DNA of 64,000 nucleotides from Meiothermus sp. (GCF_025060375.1 NZ_JANXCG010000042.1:1-64000); one strand, 5' to 3'; positions 52,495 through 61,662 are shown, numbered from the stretch's first letter. The notes: generated by a model not told the origin, from the letters alone. Translations and numbers: made by a program.

Positions 52495-52615
52495 AGAACC
52501 TGGTAGCTGCCGTGCTCCGGCACCTGTCGCTCGATTCCAAGGGTAAGGGTTATTTGGGAGCCGGTCGCGCCTTTAACGCCCCGAACGTTCAGATAACGTT
52601 TGGGATGTCGGCCCG
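52495..52615 (-). promoter_or_regulatory. Leader/promoter region of the polysaccharide operon
   Basis: This gap holds two AACGTT palindromes (52584-52589 and 52595-52600), 11 bases apart centre to centre, about one helical turn, which suits a dimeric regulator. Nearer the flippase ATG, TGCCG-gagca-CGGCA on the minus strand forms a short leader hairpin. I could not place a confident -10 or -35 box. Confidence 0.35.
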
Positions 52616-53722
52616 CTAGGGGCGGCGAGGGGACGCTGGGGTCTGGGGCACACCGCCTGCCCCGGCCAGTCGGGCGAATTCCTTCGGGTCTATTGCTCGC
52701 GAGAGGCCCGTTTCGTAGTTGATCAGCTTGCGCCTGTAGAGGTCAGCCAGGCAGGCATCCATGGTGATCATCTCGTGCTGACCGCCGGTTTGGATTGCGC
52801 TCATGAGCTGATGGCTTTTGCCCTCCCGGATGAGGGCCCGCACCGCGGGGGTTGCTATCATCAGCTCGTAGGCCAGCACCCGCCCTCCGCCGAAGGCCTT
52901 AGGCAGGAGCTGTTGGGTGAGCACCGCAACCAGGTTGTTGGAGAGCTGCACCCGCACCTGTTCCTGCTGGGCTTCCGGGAAGACGTCAATGATGCGGTCT
53001 ATCGTCTCGGGGGCGCTGTTGGTGTGCAGGGTGCCCATCACCAGGTGGCCGGTTTCAGCAGCGGTGATGGCCGCTGCGATGGTTTCGTAGTCGCGCATCT
53101 CGCCCACAAGGATTACGTCGGGGGCCTGGCGCAGCACCGCCCGCAGGGCTTTAGCAAAGCTGTGGGTGTCGGAGCCGATCTCCCGCTGGTTGATGATGGC
53201 CCGCTTGTGGCGGTGGAAGAACTCGATGGGGTCCTCGATGGTCACGATGTGGACGGGCCTGCGCTCGTTGATGTAGTCAATCATGGAGGCCAAGGTGGTG
53301 GACTTGCCCGATCCGGTGGGGCCCGTCACCAGCACCAGCCCGCGGGGGCTCAGCGCGATTTCAGCGACCTTTCTGGGTAGCCCCAGCTCCTCGAAGCCCT
53401 TGACGTGGGAGGGCACCACCCGCAAGACCGCCCCCACGCTGCCCCGCTGGAGAAAGACGTTGACCCGGAAGCGCCCTTTGCCCGGAAGGCTGAAGGAGAA
53501 GTCGAGTTCCTTCTCCTCCTCAAACACCCGCTGTTGCTTCTCGTCCATGAGCGCGTAGGTCAGACGGCGGGTTTCCTGGGGGGTGAGCGGCTCGTACTCG
53601 GTGCGGTGAAACTCCCCGTCCAGCTTGATCATGGGGGGAAGGCCGACCGTGATGACCAGGTCGCTGGCGCCCCTTTCTACGGCCAGGTTGAGCAGGTCTA
53701 CGATGTCCAGAGCTTTGCTCAT
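52616..53722 (-). CDS. pilT: Type IV pilus retraction ATPase
   Basis: Predicted 368 residues. The N-terminal PAS-like part (LLNLAVERGASDLVITVGLPP) precedes the RecA-like ATPase: Walker A GPTGSGKSTT, the Asp box EDPIEF, Walker B APDVILVGEMRD, His box TGHLVMGTLHTN and AIRNLIRE-like AVRALIREGK at the C-terminus. It powers pilus retraction, twitching and DNA uptake. ATG 53722 has GGAG about 7 bases upstream; an upstream GTG is unlikely. No pilB or pilC gene adjoins. Confidence 0.92.
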   Translation of the reverse strand: MSKALDIVDLLNLAVERGASDLVITVGLPPMIKLDGEFHRTEYEPLTPQETRRLTYALMDEKQQRVFEEEKELDFSFSLPGKGRFRVNVFLQRGSVGAVLRVVPSHVKGFEELGLPRKVAEIALSPRGLVLVTGPTGSGKSTTLASMIDYINERRPVHIVTIEDPIEFFHRHKRAIINQREIGSDTHSFAKALRAVLRQAPDVILVGEMRDYETIAAAITAAETGHLVMGTLHTNSAPETIDRIIDVFPEAQQEQVRVQLSNNLVAVLTQQLLPKAFGGGRVLAYELMIATPAVRALIREGKSHQLMSAIQTGGQHEMITMDACLADLYRRKLINYETGLSRAIDPKEFARLAGAGGVPQTPASPRRP

Positions 53723-53790
53723 GATCTCTCCAAGCCCTACACCCAAAGCATAAGCCAGAGGAAAGGCCTGCTTGGGTTATTTGGACAGAT

Positions 53791-54330
53791 CTAGGGGGCC
53801 CCCAGGTACCTGAAGTAGCGTTCGCGGGTGATCATGCCGTGGATTTCGTTGCCATCGGCCACAAAGACGATCTGGTGCTGGCGGAACAAGGAGCCCAGTT
53901 CGCCGGCCGCGATGTCGCCGGCTACCACCGGGGCCTCGTCCCAGGGCACCAATGAGTCGGCGATGCCAATGACCCCCACCGGCTGGCCCCCTTCTAGGAG
54001 CACGGCGATGTTCCCCTCAAAGGACTGCAGCGCGCTGATAACCGGCACAGGGCGCGCCAGTTTGCGGGCCGAGGTTGGGGCGAAAAGCCCGGCGGAGAGC
54101 AGGGTGGTGGTGCTCACCCGCACGGCCCGCTTGGCCAGCCATAGGGTGAGGGTGAAGACCAACAGGAAGGCCAGCCCCTCCAGGATGCCCAGGAAGTTGA
54201 AGCCCTCCCAGCCAAACTGCCCCCGCCCACCGAAGGCCAGGTGCAGCAGCCCCGATGCCATAAGCCCCGAGACCAAAGCGGCCAGGTAGGCGATCAGACC
54301 GGCCAAGCGCAACTCACGAACCGTTCGCAT
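53791..54330 (-). CDS. Membrane protein with a CBS-like cytoplasmic domain
   Basis: Protein of 179 residues. Two membrane segments (about 10-33 and 48-66) are followed by a soluble domain with FEGNIAVLLEGGQPVGVIGIA and HQIVFVADGNEIHGMITRERYF, which look like the two strands of a CBS pair. Similar CBS modules regulate proteases and channels; here no enzymatic part is present. TAGACT (54344-54339) lies 8 bases before the ATG and overlaps the stop of the upstream gene. Confidence 0.65.
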   Translation of the reverse strand: MRTVRELRLAGLIAYLAALVSGLMASGLLHLAFGGRGQFGWEGFNFLGILEGLAFLLVFTLTLWLAKRAVRVSTTTLLSAGLFAPTSARKLARPVPVISALQSFEGNIAVLLEGGQPVGVIGIADSLVPWDEAPVVAGDIAAGELGSLFRQHQIVFVADGNEIHGMITRERYFRYLGAP

Positions 54331-54336
54331 CCTGGT

Positions 54337-55050
54337 TTAGTCTACACCCAGCCAGCGCAGGTCCTCCTCCCTGTCGAGGTCCACCCCCACCTCGGCGTAG
54401 GGGGTGGGGAGGGCTCGAGCCGGCAGGCCCAGAATCTGGGAGACCCGCCGCTCGAGCTCTGGGATGCCGGCTTGGCCCAGGAGGACCCGCACCAGGGTCC
54501 CCAGGCCGACCATCCGGGCTAGGGCCAGAGGCCGCTTGCGCAGCGCTAAGGCCCGCTGGATAAGGGGTAGAGCCCTTCGGAAAAGGCTTTTGTCCAGCAA
54601 AGCGATGTTCCCTCCGGTGAAAACCCCCTCCCGCACCCGCGCATAGGTGCGCCGCATGCCGGGGAAGCGGGCTTCAATGGTAGAGCGGGCTACAATGGTG
54701 TAGACGAAACCTGCCTCGGGGGCGTTTTGCAGGACCCAGCGCACCGCCTCTGCGCTGAGAAAAGGCATGTCGCCAGTGGACACCAGCACCCTCTCTCCCT
54801 GAGCGGCCTGCAGGCCCGCCTCGAGGTTGGCCAGGAGGCCCCCCTGGTCGGCCAGGTGCGCTTTCGGAGAGGGGCACAAAGGGGCTGGGGGGCCCACCAG
54901 CACCACCTCTAAACCGGCCCGGTGAAGTGCCTGGAGAGTCTGCTCCACCAGCGGGCGGCCCCGGTAGGGCAGCAGGGCTTTGCTGGCCACGCCGAACCTT
55001 CTCGCTAGGGGGTCCTCTGGGCTGCCCCCTGCCAGCACAATGGCTTCCAC
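54337..55050 (-). CDS. Nucleotidyltransferase (MobA/GlmU-like NTP transferase)
   Basis: Protein of 237 residues with the NTP-transferase Rossmann start EAIVLAGG, GVASKALLPYRGRPLVEQTL and LVSTGDMPFLS with the metal-binding Asp, then GVDLDREEDL near the end. The pattern suits MobA or CofC-like enzymes; a CTP or GTP substrate cannot be told apart. The GTG start is supported by TAGACT (55062-55057) 6 bases upstream. If it is MobA, it would mature a molybdenum cofactor for the CoxL-like enzyme, but the bactopterin link is a guess. Confidence 0.72.
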   Translation of the reverse strand: MEAIVLAGGSPEDPLARRFGVASKALLPYRGRPLVEQTLQALHRAGLEVVLVGPPAPLCPSPKAHLADQGGLLANLEAGLQAAQGERVLVSTGDMPFLSAEAVRWVLQNAPEAGFVYTIVARSTIEARFPGMRRTYARVREGVFTGGNIALLDKSLFRRALPLIQRALALRKRPLALARMVGLGTLVRVLLGQAGIPELERRVSQILGLPARALPTPYAEVGVDLDREEDLRWLGVD

Positions 55051-55084
55051 GGGCCAAGTCTACCGCGACAGGTGCTCTTTACCC

Positions 55085-55106
55085 AGCCTACCTCTCCGGG
55101 TAGGCT
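55085..55106. promoter_or_regulatory. Palindrome between divergent genes, overlapping a -10 box
   Basis: AGCCTACC-tctccg-GGTAGGCT is a perfect 8-base inverted repeat. Its right arm contains TAGGCT (55101-55106), the -10 box of the small gene at 55113; TTTACC (55078-55083) lies 17 bases before that box. Because the flanking genes diverge, a terminator role is unlikely; an operator is more plausible. Confidence 0.5.
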
Positions 55107-55112
55107 TAGGGC

Positions 55113-55316
55113 ATGAACGACCTGCTCGAGCGGCTTGGCAACCATCTGGTCTGGCGCATCGGGAAGGCCGAGGGCGAAGAGGTGCTGGTGGTACGGGTGG
55201 GCCTGGCCTCGGCAACCCCGGAATTTGCCCGGCTTTCCCGCTTGCGCAACGTTACCGATGAGGAGATCGAGCGGCTGGCCCAGGCCGGGCAGGTGCGGGT
55301 GGAGTGGGTGAGCTGA
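55113..55316 (+). CDS. Small hypothetical protein
   Basis: Protein of 67 residues: a short N-terminal helix, a strand (EEVLVVRVGLA) and two further helices with RLSRLRNVTDEEIERLAQAG, ending in a strand. No family recognised. Leaderless start: TAGGCT is 6 bases before the ATG. A DUF3809 gene follows after 24 bases. Confidence 0.6.
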   Translation: MNDLLERLGNHLVWRIGKAEGEEVLVVRVGLASATPEFARLSRLRNVTDEEIERLAQAGQVRVEWVS

Positions 55317-55340
55317 GCGCCAATTTAGGATGGGTAGTGT

Positions 55341-55775
55341 ATGCTCCTGGAGAAATCCTTCCTTCTGCGCCTCGGTGGGCCTCCAGAAAACCTGTGGGCC
55401 CCCGAACGGGTGTTCGCGGGAAAGCCGCCCTTTGGGGCGTTGAGCCGTCGGGGAAGCCTGGTGGAGGGCTATTTGTTGGCTGAGGTCCCCTTGTTGGGCC
55501 AAATCCAGCTCCCTTTTCGCAGCCGTATAGAGGCCCAGGGGCCGGTGGCCCGCCTGGTGGCCCTGCCCTTACCGGAGCCGCTCCAATTCTGGGCCGAGCT
55601 CGCGGGGGAAGGCCAGGCGGTAGAGGACGGGCTGGTCTACCGGCTTGTCCTGCGCGTTCACGCCAAGCTGCCCGAGGGGGAGAAGTGGGGTGGGCGGGCC
55701 TTGCGCCGGATGGCCGAGGTGGCCTTTGACCGCAGTGTGGAGCGGGTGCTCCAGCGGCTGGCGGAGGGGGGGTAA
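55341..55775 (+). CDS. DUF3809 family protein
   Basis: Protein of 144 residues resembling a small family restricted to the Deinococcota: LLEKSFLLRLGGPPENLWAP at the start, GSLVEGYLLAEVPLLGQIQLPF in the middle, and MAEVAFDRSVERVLQRLAEG at the end. The single strand-rich domain with a final helix suggests an SRPBCC-like fold. Function unknown. TAGGAT lies 9 bases before the ATG. Confidence 0.7.
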   Translation: MLLEKSFLLRLGGPPENLWAPERVFAGKPPFGALSRRGSLVEGYLLAEVPLLGQIQLPFRSRIEAQGPVARLVALPLPEPLQFWAELAGEGQAVEDGLVYRLVLRVHAKLPEGEKWGGRALRRMAEVAFDRSVERVLQRLAEGG

Positions 55776-55826
55776 ACCCTTTTTGCGCGACGGGCCTATA
55801 CTGGGTAGGCGTCAGGAGGTGGCACT

Positions 55827-56501
55827 ATGCTCGAGGTTCAGTATCTGGGACACTCGGCGCTGCTCATCAGCGACGGCAGCACCCGCATCGTGGTAGACCC
55901 CTTCCTCACCGGAAACCCTAAGGCGGCCCTCGCCGCTGACCAGATAGAGGCCGATCTGATTGTCCTGACCCATGCCCACGGCGACCACTACGGGGACAGC
56001 GTGGCCATCAGCCAGCGTACCGGAGCCCCCATCGTCTCCAACTACGAGATCGTGGCCTACGCTGAACGGCAGGGGGCCAAGGGGGTAGGCATGAACCTGG
56101 GCGGTACCCATCGCTTTGCAGGGGGCTGGCTCAAGTGGGTGCCGGCCTGGCACTCCTCCTCCTTTCCCGATGGCACGTATGGGGGGCTGGCCCAAGGATG
56201 TGTGCTCGAGCTGGCCGGAAAGCGCCTGTACATCGCAGGCGACACGGCCTTGTTCGGCGACATGGCCCTGCTGTCCTCCTACGCCATCGACCTGGCCGTA
56301 CTCCCCATCGGGGACCACTTCACCATGGGCCCCGAGGATGCCCTAAAGGCTCTGGAGCTCGTTCGCGCGAAGCAGGTTTTGCCGGTTCACTACAACACCT
56401 TTCCCCCCATCGCACAGGACGGGACGGCCTTTGTGAACCGGGCGGGGGTTCTTGGAATCGGGGGAGCGGCCCTGCTGCCAGGGGAGCGCATGACCCTCTA
56501 G
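55827..56501 (+). CDS. UPF0173 metal-dependent hydrolase
   Basis: Protein of 224 residues, a compact metallo-beta-lactamase fold: EVQYLGHSALLI, VDPFLTGNP, THAHGDHYGD with the metal-binding HxHxDH, IAGDTALFGDM and VLPVHYNTFPPI. The family is widespread but its substrate is unknown. Both a TATACT box (55797-55802) and a GGAGGTGG site precede the ATG, so this gene has a normal leader of roughly 18 bases. Confidence 0.88.
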   Translation: MLEVQYLGHSALLISDGSTRIVVDPFLTGNPKAALAADQIEADLIVLTHAHGDHYGDSVAISQRTGAPIVSNYEIVAYAERQGAKGVGMNLGGTHRFAGGWLKWVPAWHSSSFPDGTYGGLAQGCVLELAGKRLYIAGDTALFGDMALLSSYAIDLAVLPIGDHFTMGPEDALKALELVRAKQVLPVHYNTFPPIAQDGTAFVNRAGVLGIGGAALLPGERMTL

Positions 56502-56522
56502 GGCTAGTTATTAGCGGACAGC

Positions 56523-57386
56523 ATGGACTACCGTCGCCTCACCCGTCAAGACTTCAGGCTGGAGATGTTGCTGGGCCTGGGCCGTTCCTCCCAGGTCTAC
56601 CTGGCCCGCGCGCCCGACGGCACCCAGGTGGCCCTGAAGGTGCCGCGCCGGGAGGTGCGCACGGACAAGGCCTTGACCGAGCGCTTTGCTCAAGAGGTGG
56701 CCCTCTCCCTCACCTTGAGCCACCCCAACCTGGTGCGGGGCCTCTCGGGCAGGCCCGAGGGGGAGGGGGCTTTTTTGGCGCTGGAGTACTTCCCCGACGG
56801 AACGCTGGAGGACCTTCTCAAGAAGGGCCCGCTGAGCCGTGAGATGGCCTTGGACTGCCTTACCCAGGTAGCCCAGGCCCTTTTGTACCTGCATGAACGG
56901 GGGATTGTGCACCAGGACGTGAAACCCTCCAACATCTTTGTGGATGGGACCCGTTTTAAGCTTGGCGACTTTGGGGTGGCCAAGACCCGGGAGAACCCTA
57001 AGCCCCTCGAGCGGGCGGGGAGCCCCTTCTACATGGCCCCCGAGCTGTTCTTGGGGGAGCCAGCTACCCCCGCTTCCGATGCCTACTCCTTTGGGGTGAT
57101 GGCCTTTGAACTCCTGGTGGGGAAAAGGCCTTTTTTGGGAGAGAGCCTAGAGGAGCTGACCTACGCCCACCTGCACAAGCTTCCTCCGCCGACCCACCTG
57201 CCGCCTCATCTGGACCGAATCTTGCGCAACCTGCTGGCCAAGGACCCGGCTATCCGGGCCACCCTGAAGGCCTTCTTGCAGACGGTTCAGTCTCCACCTG
57301 CACCTCCTGCTCAACCGAGCAAGGCTGAAAAAGGGGAGAAGCCCCAACGGAGCCGGGGAATTTTCCGATTGTTTCGTAAGCGCTGA
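56523..57386 (+). CDS. Hanks-type Ser/Thr protein kinase
   Basis: Protein of 287 residues, kinase domain only (about 10-255): Gly loop LGLGRSSQVYLA, VAIK-type Lys in VALKVPRR, catalytic loop HQDVKPSN, DFGVAKT and APE in MAPELFLGE. The HRD Arg is Gln, so this is a non-RD kinase that may not need activation-loop phosphorylation. The basic C-terminal tail (QRSRGIFRLFRKR) could contact membrane or nucleic acid; there is no transmembrane or PASTA part. Confidence 0.88.
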   Translation: MDYRRLTRQDFRLEMLLGLGRSSQVYLARAPDGTQVALKVPRREVRTDKALTERFAQEVALSLTLSHPNLVRGLSGRPEGEGAFLALEYFPDGTLEDLLKKGPLSREMALDCLTQVAQALLYLHERGIVHQDVKPSNIFVDGTRFKLGDFGVAKTRENPKPLERAGSPFYMAPELFLGEPATPASDAYSFGVMAFELLVGKRPFLGESLEELTYAHLHKLPPPTHLPPHLDRILRNLLAKDPAIRATLKAFLQTVQSPPAPPAQPSKAEKGEKPQRSRGIFRLFRKR

Positions 57387-57437
57387 GGCTGGGAGGCCTC
57401 GGGGTAAACTTAGCCTAAGCTGGACGCGAGGCCATCC

Positions 57438-59360
57438 ATGAGCAAGCCCATCTGGTTTCCCTCCGACGCCTACACAACTGGCAGTCACATCGAGGCCCTG
57501 TTGCAGCGCCTGGGCCTGGATAGCTACGAGGAGCTTTACCGGTTCAGCATCGAGGAGACAGAGCGGTTTTGGCAGGCCACTTTGGAGCTTTTGGGCCTGC
57601 GGTGGTCCATCCCCTACGAACGGGTGCTGGACCTTTCCCAGGGGCCTCAGTGGCCCCAGTGGTTTGTGGGGGGCAGGCTCAACCTAGCCCAAAACGCCCT
57701 GCGCCACGCTGAAGACCGCCCTGGCGAGCTGGCCCTTCTTTGGGAGGGTGAGGACGGCGAGGTACGGCAGCTCTCCTACGGGGAGCTGGAGGTGGCTGTG
57801 GCCCAGGCGTCCCATGCGCTCAGGGCTTTAGGGGTTGGGAAGGGGGATCGGGTGGGCCTCTTCCTGCCGATGCTTCCCGAGACCGCCATTGCGGCTTTGG
57901 CTGTAGCCCGGGTTGGCGCCATCTTCGTCCCTATCTTTTCGGGCTACGCCCCTGAGGCCGCCGCTACCCGCCTGCAGGATGCTGGGGCCAGGCTGCTCAT
58001 CACCGCGGATGGTTTTTACCGACGGGGCAGCCGGGTGCTCCTGTTGGAGAACGCTCGGGCTGCAGCCCGGCTCTCCCCAGGCGTGAAGCTGATGGTGGTA
58101 CGCCGGTTCGGCGATGTCCCTTTGGCCCCGGGCGAGGTGGCTTGGGATGAGCAGGTCCCCGCTCAACCCGAGGAAGCCCCCTACCTACCGGTGGAGAGCA
58201 TGGAGCCCTTCATGCTCATCTACACCTCCGGAACTACAGGGCGTCCTAAGGGGACCGTGCACTACCACGCGGGGTTCCCCCTGAAAGCAGCTCAGGACAT
58301 GGCCCACCTGTTCGATCTGCGGAAGGGGGAGACCCTCTTTTGGTTCACCGACATGGGCTGGATGATGGGCCCTTGGGCCATCCTGGGGGCCCTCACCCTG
58401 GGGGCCCGGGTGCTGCTATACGAAGGAGCTCCGGACTATCCCGATGCGGGCCGGCTTTGGGCGCTGTGCGCGCGCCACGGGGTAACCCACCTGGGCCTCT
58501 CGCCCACCTTGGTGCGAGCGTTGATGCCCTTGGGGGATGCCCCGGTGCAGGGGCACGATCTCTCCAGGCTACGGGTGTTGGGGTCCACTGGAGAGCCTTG
58601 GAACCTGGAGCCTTACCTATGGTTCTTCCACACCGTGGGCCGCGGCCGGCTGCCCATCATCAACTACTCCGGCGGAACAGAGATTGGGGGGGGTATCCTA
58701 GGCTGTACCGTTTGGCGGCCCATAAAGCCTATGGGCTTTAACACCGCAGTACCGGGAATTCACGCCGAGGTGTTGGACGCCTCAGGCCGTCCAGTGCGGG
58801 GTGAGGTGGGGGAGCTTGCGGTTCTAAAACCTTGGCCTGGGCAGACCAAGGGCTTTTGGAACGCCCCCGAGCGTTACCTGGACACCTACTGGCGCCGCTT
58901 TGAGAACGTCTGGGTGCACGGCGACTGGGCTTTGTTGGACGAGGAAGGTCACTGGTTCATCTACGGCCGCAGCGACGATACCCTAAAGGTGGCTGGGAAG
59001 CGAGTGGGCCCCGCGGAGTACGAGAGCGCCGCGGTGGAGCATCCGGCGGTGAAGGAAGCAGCGGCTATAGGTGTGCCTCACGAGGTGAAGGGAGAGGTAG
59101 CGGTGGTCTTCGTGGTGCTGCGCTCGGGGTATCAGGAGGGGCCGGAGCTGGCCCAGGCCATTGCCGACACTATTGCCGCTCGGCTGGGTAAAGCTCTGAG
59201 GCCAGAGCGGGTTTTGTTCGTGGACGACCTCCCCAAAACCCGCAACGCCAAGGTGATGCGGCGGGTGATCCGATCCGCTTACCTGGGGCAAAGTCCGGGC
59301 GACCTCTCGGCTCTAGAGAACCCCCAGGCGGTGGAGGCTATTCGGCGGGTGGGCCTATGA
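57438..59360 (+). CDS. AMP-forming acyl-CoA synthetase (acetyl-/acetoacetyl-CoA synthetase-like)
   Basis: Protein of 640 residues: YTSGTTGRPKGTVHYHAGFP (AMP-binding P-loop), STGEPWNLEPYLWF, YSGGTEIGGG, GDWALLDEEGHWFIYGRSDD and the C-terminal PKTRNAKVMRRVIR with the catalytic Lys. It activates a short carboxylic acid to its CoA thioester. The N-terminal ACS-type segment suits acetate, propionate or acetoacetate. If propionate, it could feed the prp cycle at the other end of the window. A GAGG site stands about 7 bases before the ATG. Its 3' end overlaps gltX by 6 bases. Confidence 0.87.
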   Translation: MSKPIWFPSDAYTTGSHIEALLQRLGLDSYEELYRFSIEETERFWQATLELLGLRWSIPYERVLDLSQGPQWPQWFVGGRLNLAQNALRHAEDRPGELALLWEGEDGEVRQLSYGELEVAVAQASHALRALGVGKGDRVGLFLPMLPETAIAALAVARVGAIFVPIFSGYAPEAAATRLQDAGARLLITADGFYRRGSRVLLLENARAAARLSPGVKLMVVRRFGDVPLAPGEVAWDEQVPAQPEEAPYLPVESMEPFMLIYTSGTTGRPKGTVHYHAGFPLKAAQDMAHLFDLRKGETLFWFTDMGWMMGPWAILGALTLGARVLLYEGAPDYPDAGRLWALCARHGVTHLGLSPTLVRALMPLGDAPVQGHDLSRLRVLGSTGEPWNLEPYLWFFHTVGRGRLPIINYSGGTEIGGGILGCTVWRPIKPMGFNTAVPGIHAEVLDASGRPVRGEVGELAVLKPWPGQTKGFWNAPERYLDTYWRRFENVWVHGDWALLDEEGHWFIYGRSDDTLKVAGKRVGPAEYESAAVEHPAVKEAAAIGVPHEVKGEVAVVFVVLRSGYQEGPELAQAIADTIAARLGKALRPERVLFVDDLPKTRNAKVMRRVIRSAYLGQSPGDLSALENPQAVEAIRRVGL

Positions 59361-60797
59361 GGCCCTAGTCCGCTCGATGGCCCGCTCGAGCCGCCGCAGC
59401 ACCCGTTCCTTCCCCAGGAGGAACAGCAGGTCGAACATTCCTGGGGTCTCCAGGGAGCCGGTTAGGGCCGCCCGCAGGGGCTGCATGACCTGGGCCGCTT
59501 TTATCCCTTTAGCCTCGGCGTAGCCCCTCAGGAGGGGCTCGGTGGTCTCAGGCAGCATGTTTGGGGCCTTTTGGAGCCGCTCGTGTAGCTCCGGCAAGAG
59601 CTGAGCCCCTTCCCTCAGCTTGGCCAGGGCTTTTTCCTGCATGGGGTAGGCCTCGCTAAAGAAGTACATGGACTTGTCCACAAACTCCTGCAGGGTTTCG
59701 AAGCGGGCCCGCATAACCTCAACCACCTGCTTCAGGTAGTCTTCGGAGGGGTAGGTGAGCCCGGCCCTCTCCAGGAAGGGTTTGACCCGCTCGGCGAGGT
59801 CGTCCAGGCTTAGCACCTCGCGGATGTACTTCCCGTTCATCCAGCGGAGCTTCTCCAGGTCAAAGACTGGGGCTCCCAGCCGGATGCGCTCCAACCGGAA
59901 GTGGACCAGCATCTCCTCAAGGCTGAAGATTTCCCGGCCGTCAGGCATGCTCCAGGCCATGGTGCCGAGGTAGTTGAGCAGGGCCTCAGGTAGGATGCCC
60001 TGGGCCCGATAGCTGTCTACGCTGGTGTCCATCTTGCGCTTGGAGAGCTTGGACTTGTCCGGGTTGCGCAGGAGGGGGGTGTGGCACCAGACGGGCTCTT
60101 TCCAGCCAAAAGCCCGCAGGATGTGGATGTGAAAGGGCGTGCTGGTGAGCCACTCCTCGGCCCGGATTACGTGGGTCACGCCCATCAGGTGGTCGTCCAC
60201 CATAGCCGCTAGATGGTAGGTGGGGTACCCATCGGCCTTCAGGATGACCTTGTCGTCTAGGGTGGCGTTGTCAAACTCCACCGGTCCCCGCAAGAGGTCG
60301 TGCACGATGGTTTTTCCCTCCAGCGGTACCTTGAGCCGCACCACGTGGGGTTCCCCAGCAGCGGCCCTCCGCTCGGCCTCCTCGGGGGGGTAGTCGCGGT
60401 AGCGCCGGTTGTAGCCCATCTCCTGCTTCCCCGCTCGCAGGGCCTCCTCGCGAGCCCTGGCCAGCTCCTCCGGGGTGTCGAAGGCCCGGTAGGCCGCGCC
60501 TTTTTCCAGCAGAATCCGCACGTGCTGATGGTAAATGGGCAGACGTTGGGACTGCACATAGGGGCCGTTGGGCCCTCCTTTGAGGGGAGACTCGTCGGGG
60601 GAGAGGCCCAGCCACTCCAGCATCTCCAGGATGCGCCGCTCGGAGGTAGGGTTGTAACGGGAGCGGTCGGTGTCCTCTATCCGGACAATAAACTTCCCGC
60701 CGTGCTGCTTGGCGAAGACGTAGTTGAACAGCGCCTGATAGGCGGTGCCCACGTGGGGGTCGCCTGTAGGGCTGGGTGCGATGCGGGTCACGACCAT
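59355..60797 (-). CDS. gltX: Glutamyl-tRNA synthetase
   Basis: Predicted 480 residues. Class I signatures: the HIGH-like DPHVGTAY in TRIAPSPTGDPHVGTAY, IEDTDRSRY, and the KMSKS-like KLSKRKMDTSV. The anticodon-binding domain follows. The ATG at 60797 is preferred over an upstream TTG because TATCCT (60810-60805) stands 7 bases before it and the protein then begins VVTRIAPSPTG as in relatives. The tRNA-Glu gene in the window is a natural substrate. Confidence 0.94.
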   Translation of the reverse strand: MVVTRIAPSPTGDPHVGTAYQALFNYVFAKQHGGKFIVRIEDTDRSRYNPTSERRILEMLEWLGLSPDESPLKGGPNGPYVQSQRLPIYHQHVRILLEKGAAYRAFDTPEELARAREEALRAGKQEMGYNRRYRDYPPEEAERRAAAGEPHVVRLKVPLEGKTIVHDLLRGPVEFDNATLDDKVILKADGYPTYHLAAMVDDHLMGVTHVIRAEEWLTSTPFHIHILRAFGWKEPVWCHTPLLRNPDKSKLSKRKMDTSVDSYRAQGILPEALLNYLGTMAWSMPDGREIFSLEEMLVHFRLERIRLGAPVFDLEKLRWMNGKYIREVLSLDDLAERVKPFLERAGLTYPSEDYLKQVVEVMRARFETLQEFVDKSMYFFSEAYPMQEKALAKLREGAQLLPELHERLQKAPNMLPETTEPLLRGYAEAKGIKAAQVMQPLRAALTGSLETPGMFDLLFLLGKERVLRRLERAIERTRAS

Positions 60798-60894
60798 AGG
60801 CAAAAGGATAGCAGGCTTCGGGGCTGGGGAGGAACCAAGTTTTGGGTCAGACCTCTCACAGCCGGCTTAGGCGGAGATGCTACCTTGAAGATGG

Positions 60895-61662
60895 ATGGAA
60901 GCGGTAGTACCAGCAGCCTCCAACAGACCCTCCTCCGTTACCCGTCTGGAGGCCAGCGGCCTGATCAAACGCTATGGTCGGCGGGAGGTGGTGCGGGGGG
61001 TAAGCTTGGAGCTTACCCGGGGTGAGATTGTGGCCCTTTTTGGCCCCAATGGAGCCGGAAAAACCACTACTTTTTACATGCTGGTGGGGTTTATAGAGCC
61101 CAACGCAGGCCAAATTCGCCTGGGTGGGCGCGATGTGACCCGTCTTCCCATGTACAAGCGGGCCCGGCTGGGCCTGGGGTACCTGCCTCAGGAACCCTCG
61201 GCCTTTCGGCGTATGACCGCTTTGGAGAACCTTCTTGCAGTGCTGGAGTTTCAGCCGCTGGCCAGGAAGGAGCGCCTCGAGCGGGCTATGGCCCTCCTGG
61301 AGGAACTGGGCATTGCCCACCTCAAGGACAAATACGCCTACACCCTCTCGGGTGGGGAGCGGCGGCGGTTGGAGATTGCCCGGGCGCTTTGCACCAACCC
61401 CGATTTCATCCTTTTGGATGAACCTTTTACCGGCGTAGACCCCAAGAATGTTCGCGATATTCAGAAGCTCATCTCCGAGTTGCGTGAGCGGCGGGGGGTA
61501 GGCATCTTCATCACCGACCACGCCGTGCGGGAGACCCTGGCCATTGCCGACCGCATCTACCTCATGTACGACGGCCGAATGGCCTTCCACGGAACCCCAG
61601 AGGCCTTTGCCCGCGACTCGGGGGTGCGCACCCACTACCTGGGCGACGAGTACGAGCTGTAA
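60895..61662 (+). CDS. lptB: LptB-type ABC transporter ATPase
   Basis: Predicted 255 residues. Walker [12 protein letters not shown]-loop YLPQEPSAF, signature LSGGERRR, Walker [14 protein letters not shown] and switch His in [29 protein letters not shown] opens it. In Gram-negative bacteria LptB drives lipopolysaccharide transport; in Deinococcota the cargo is probably another envelope lipid. TACCTT is 8 bases before the ATG; an out-of-frame ATG four bases upstream is not the start. The DUF3084 gene follows. Confidence 0.87.
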   Translation: MEAVVPAASNRPSSVTRLEASGLIKRYGRREVVRGVSLELTRGEIVALFGPNGAGKTTTFYMLVGFIEPNAGQIRLGGRDVTRLPMYKRARLGLGYLPQEPSAFRRMTALENLLAVLEFQPLARKERLERAMALLEELGIAHLKDKYAYTLSGGERRRLEIARALCTNPDFILLDEPFTGVDPKNVRDIQKLISELRERRGVGIFITDHAVRETLAIADRIYLMYDGRMAFHGTPEAFARDSGVRTHYLGDEYEL

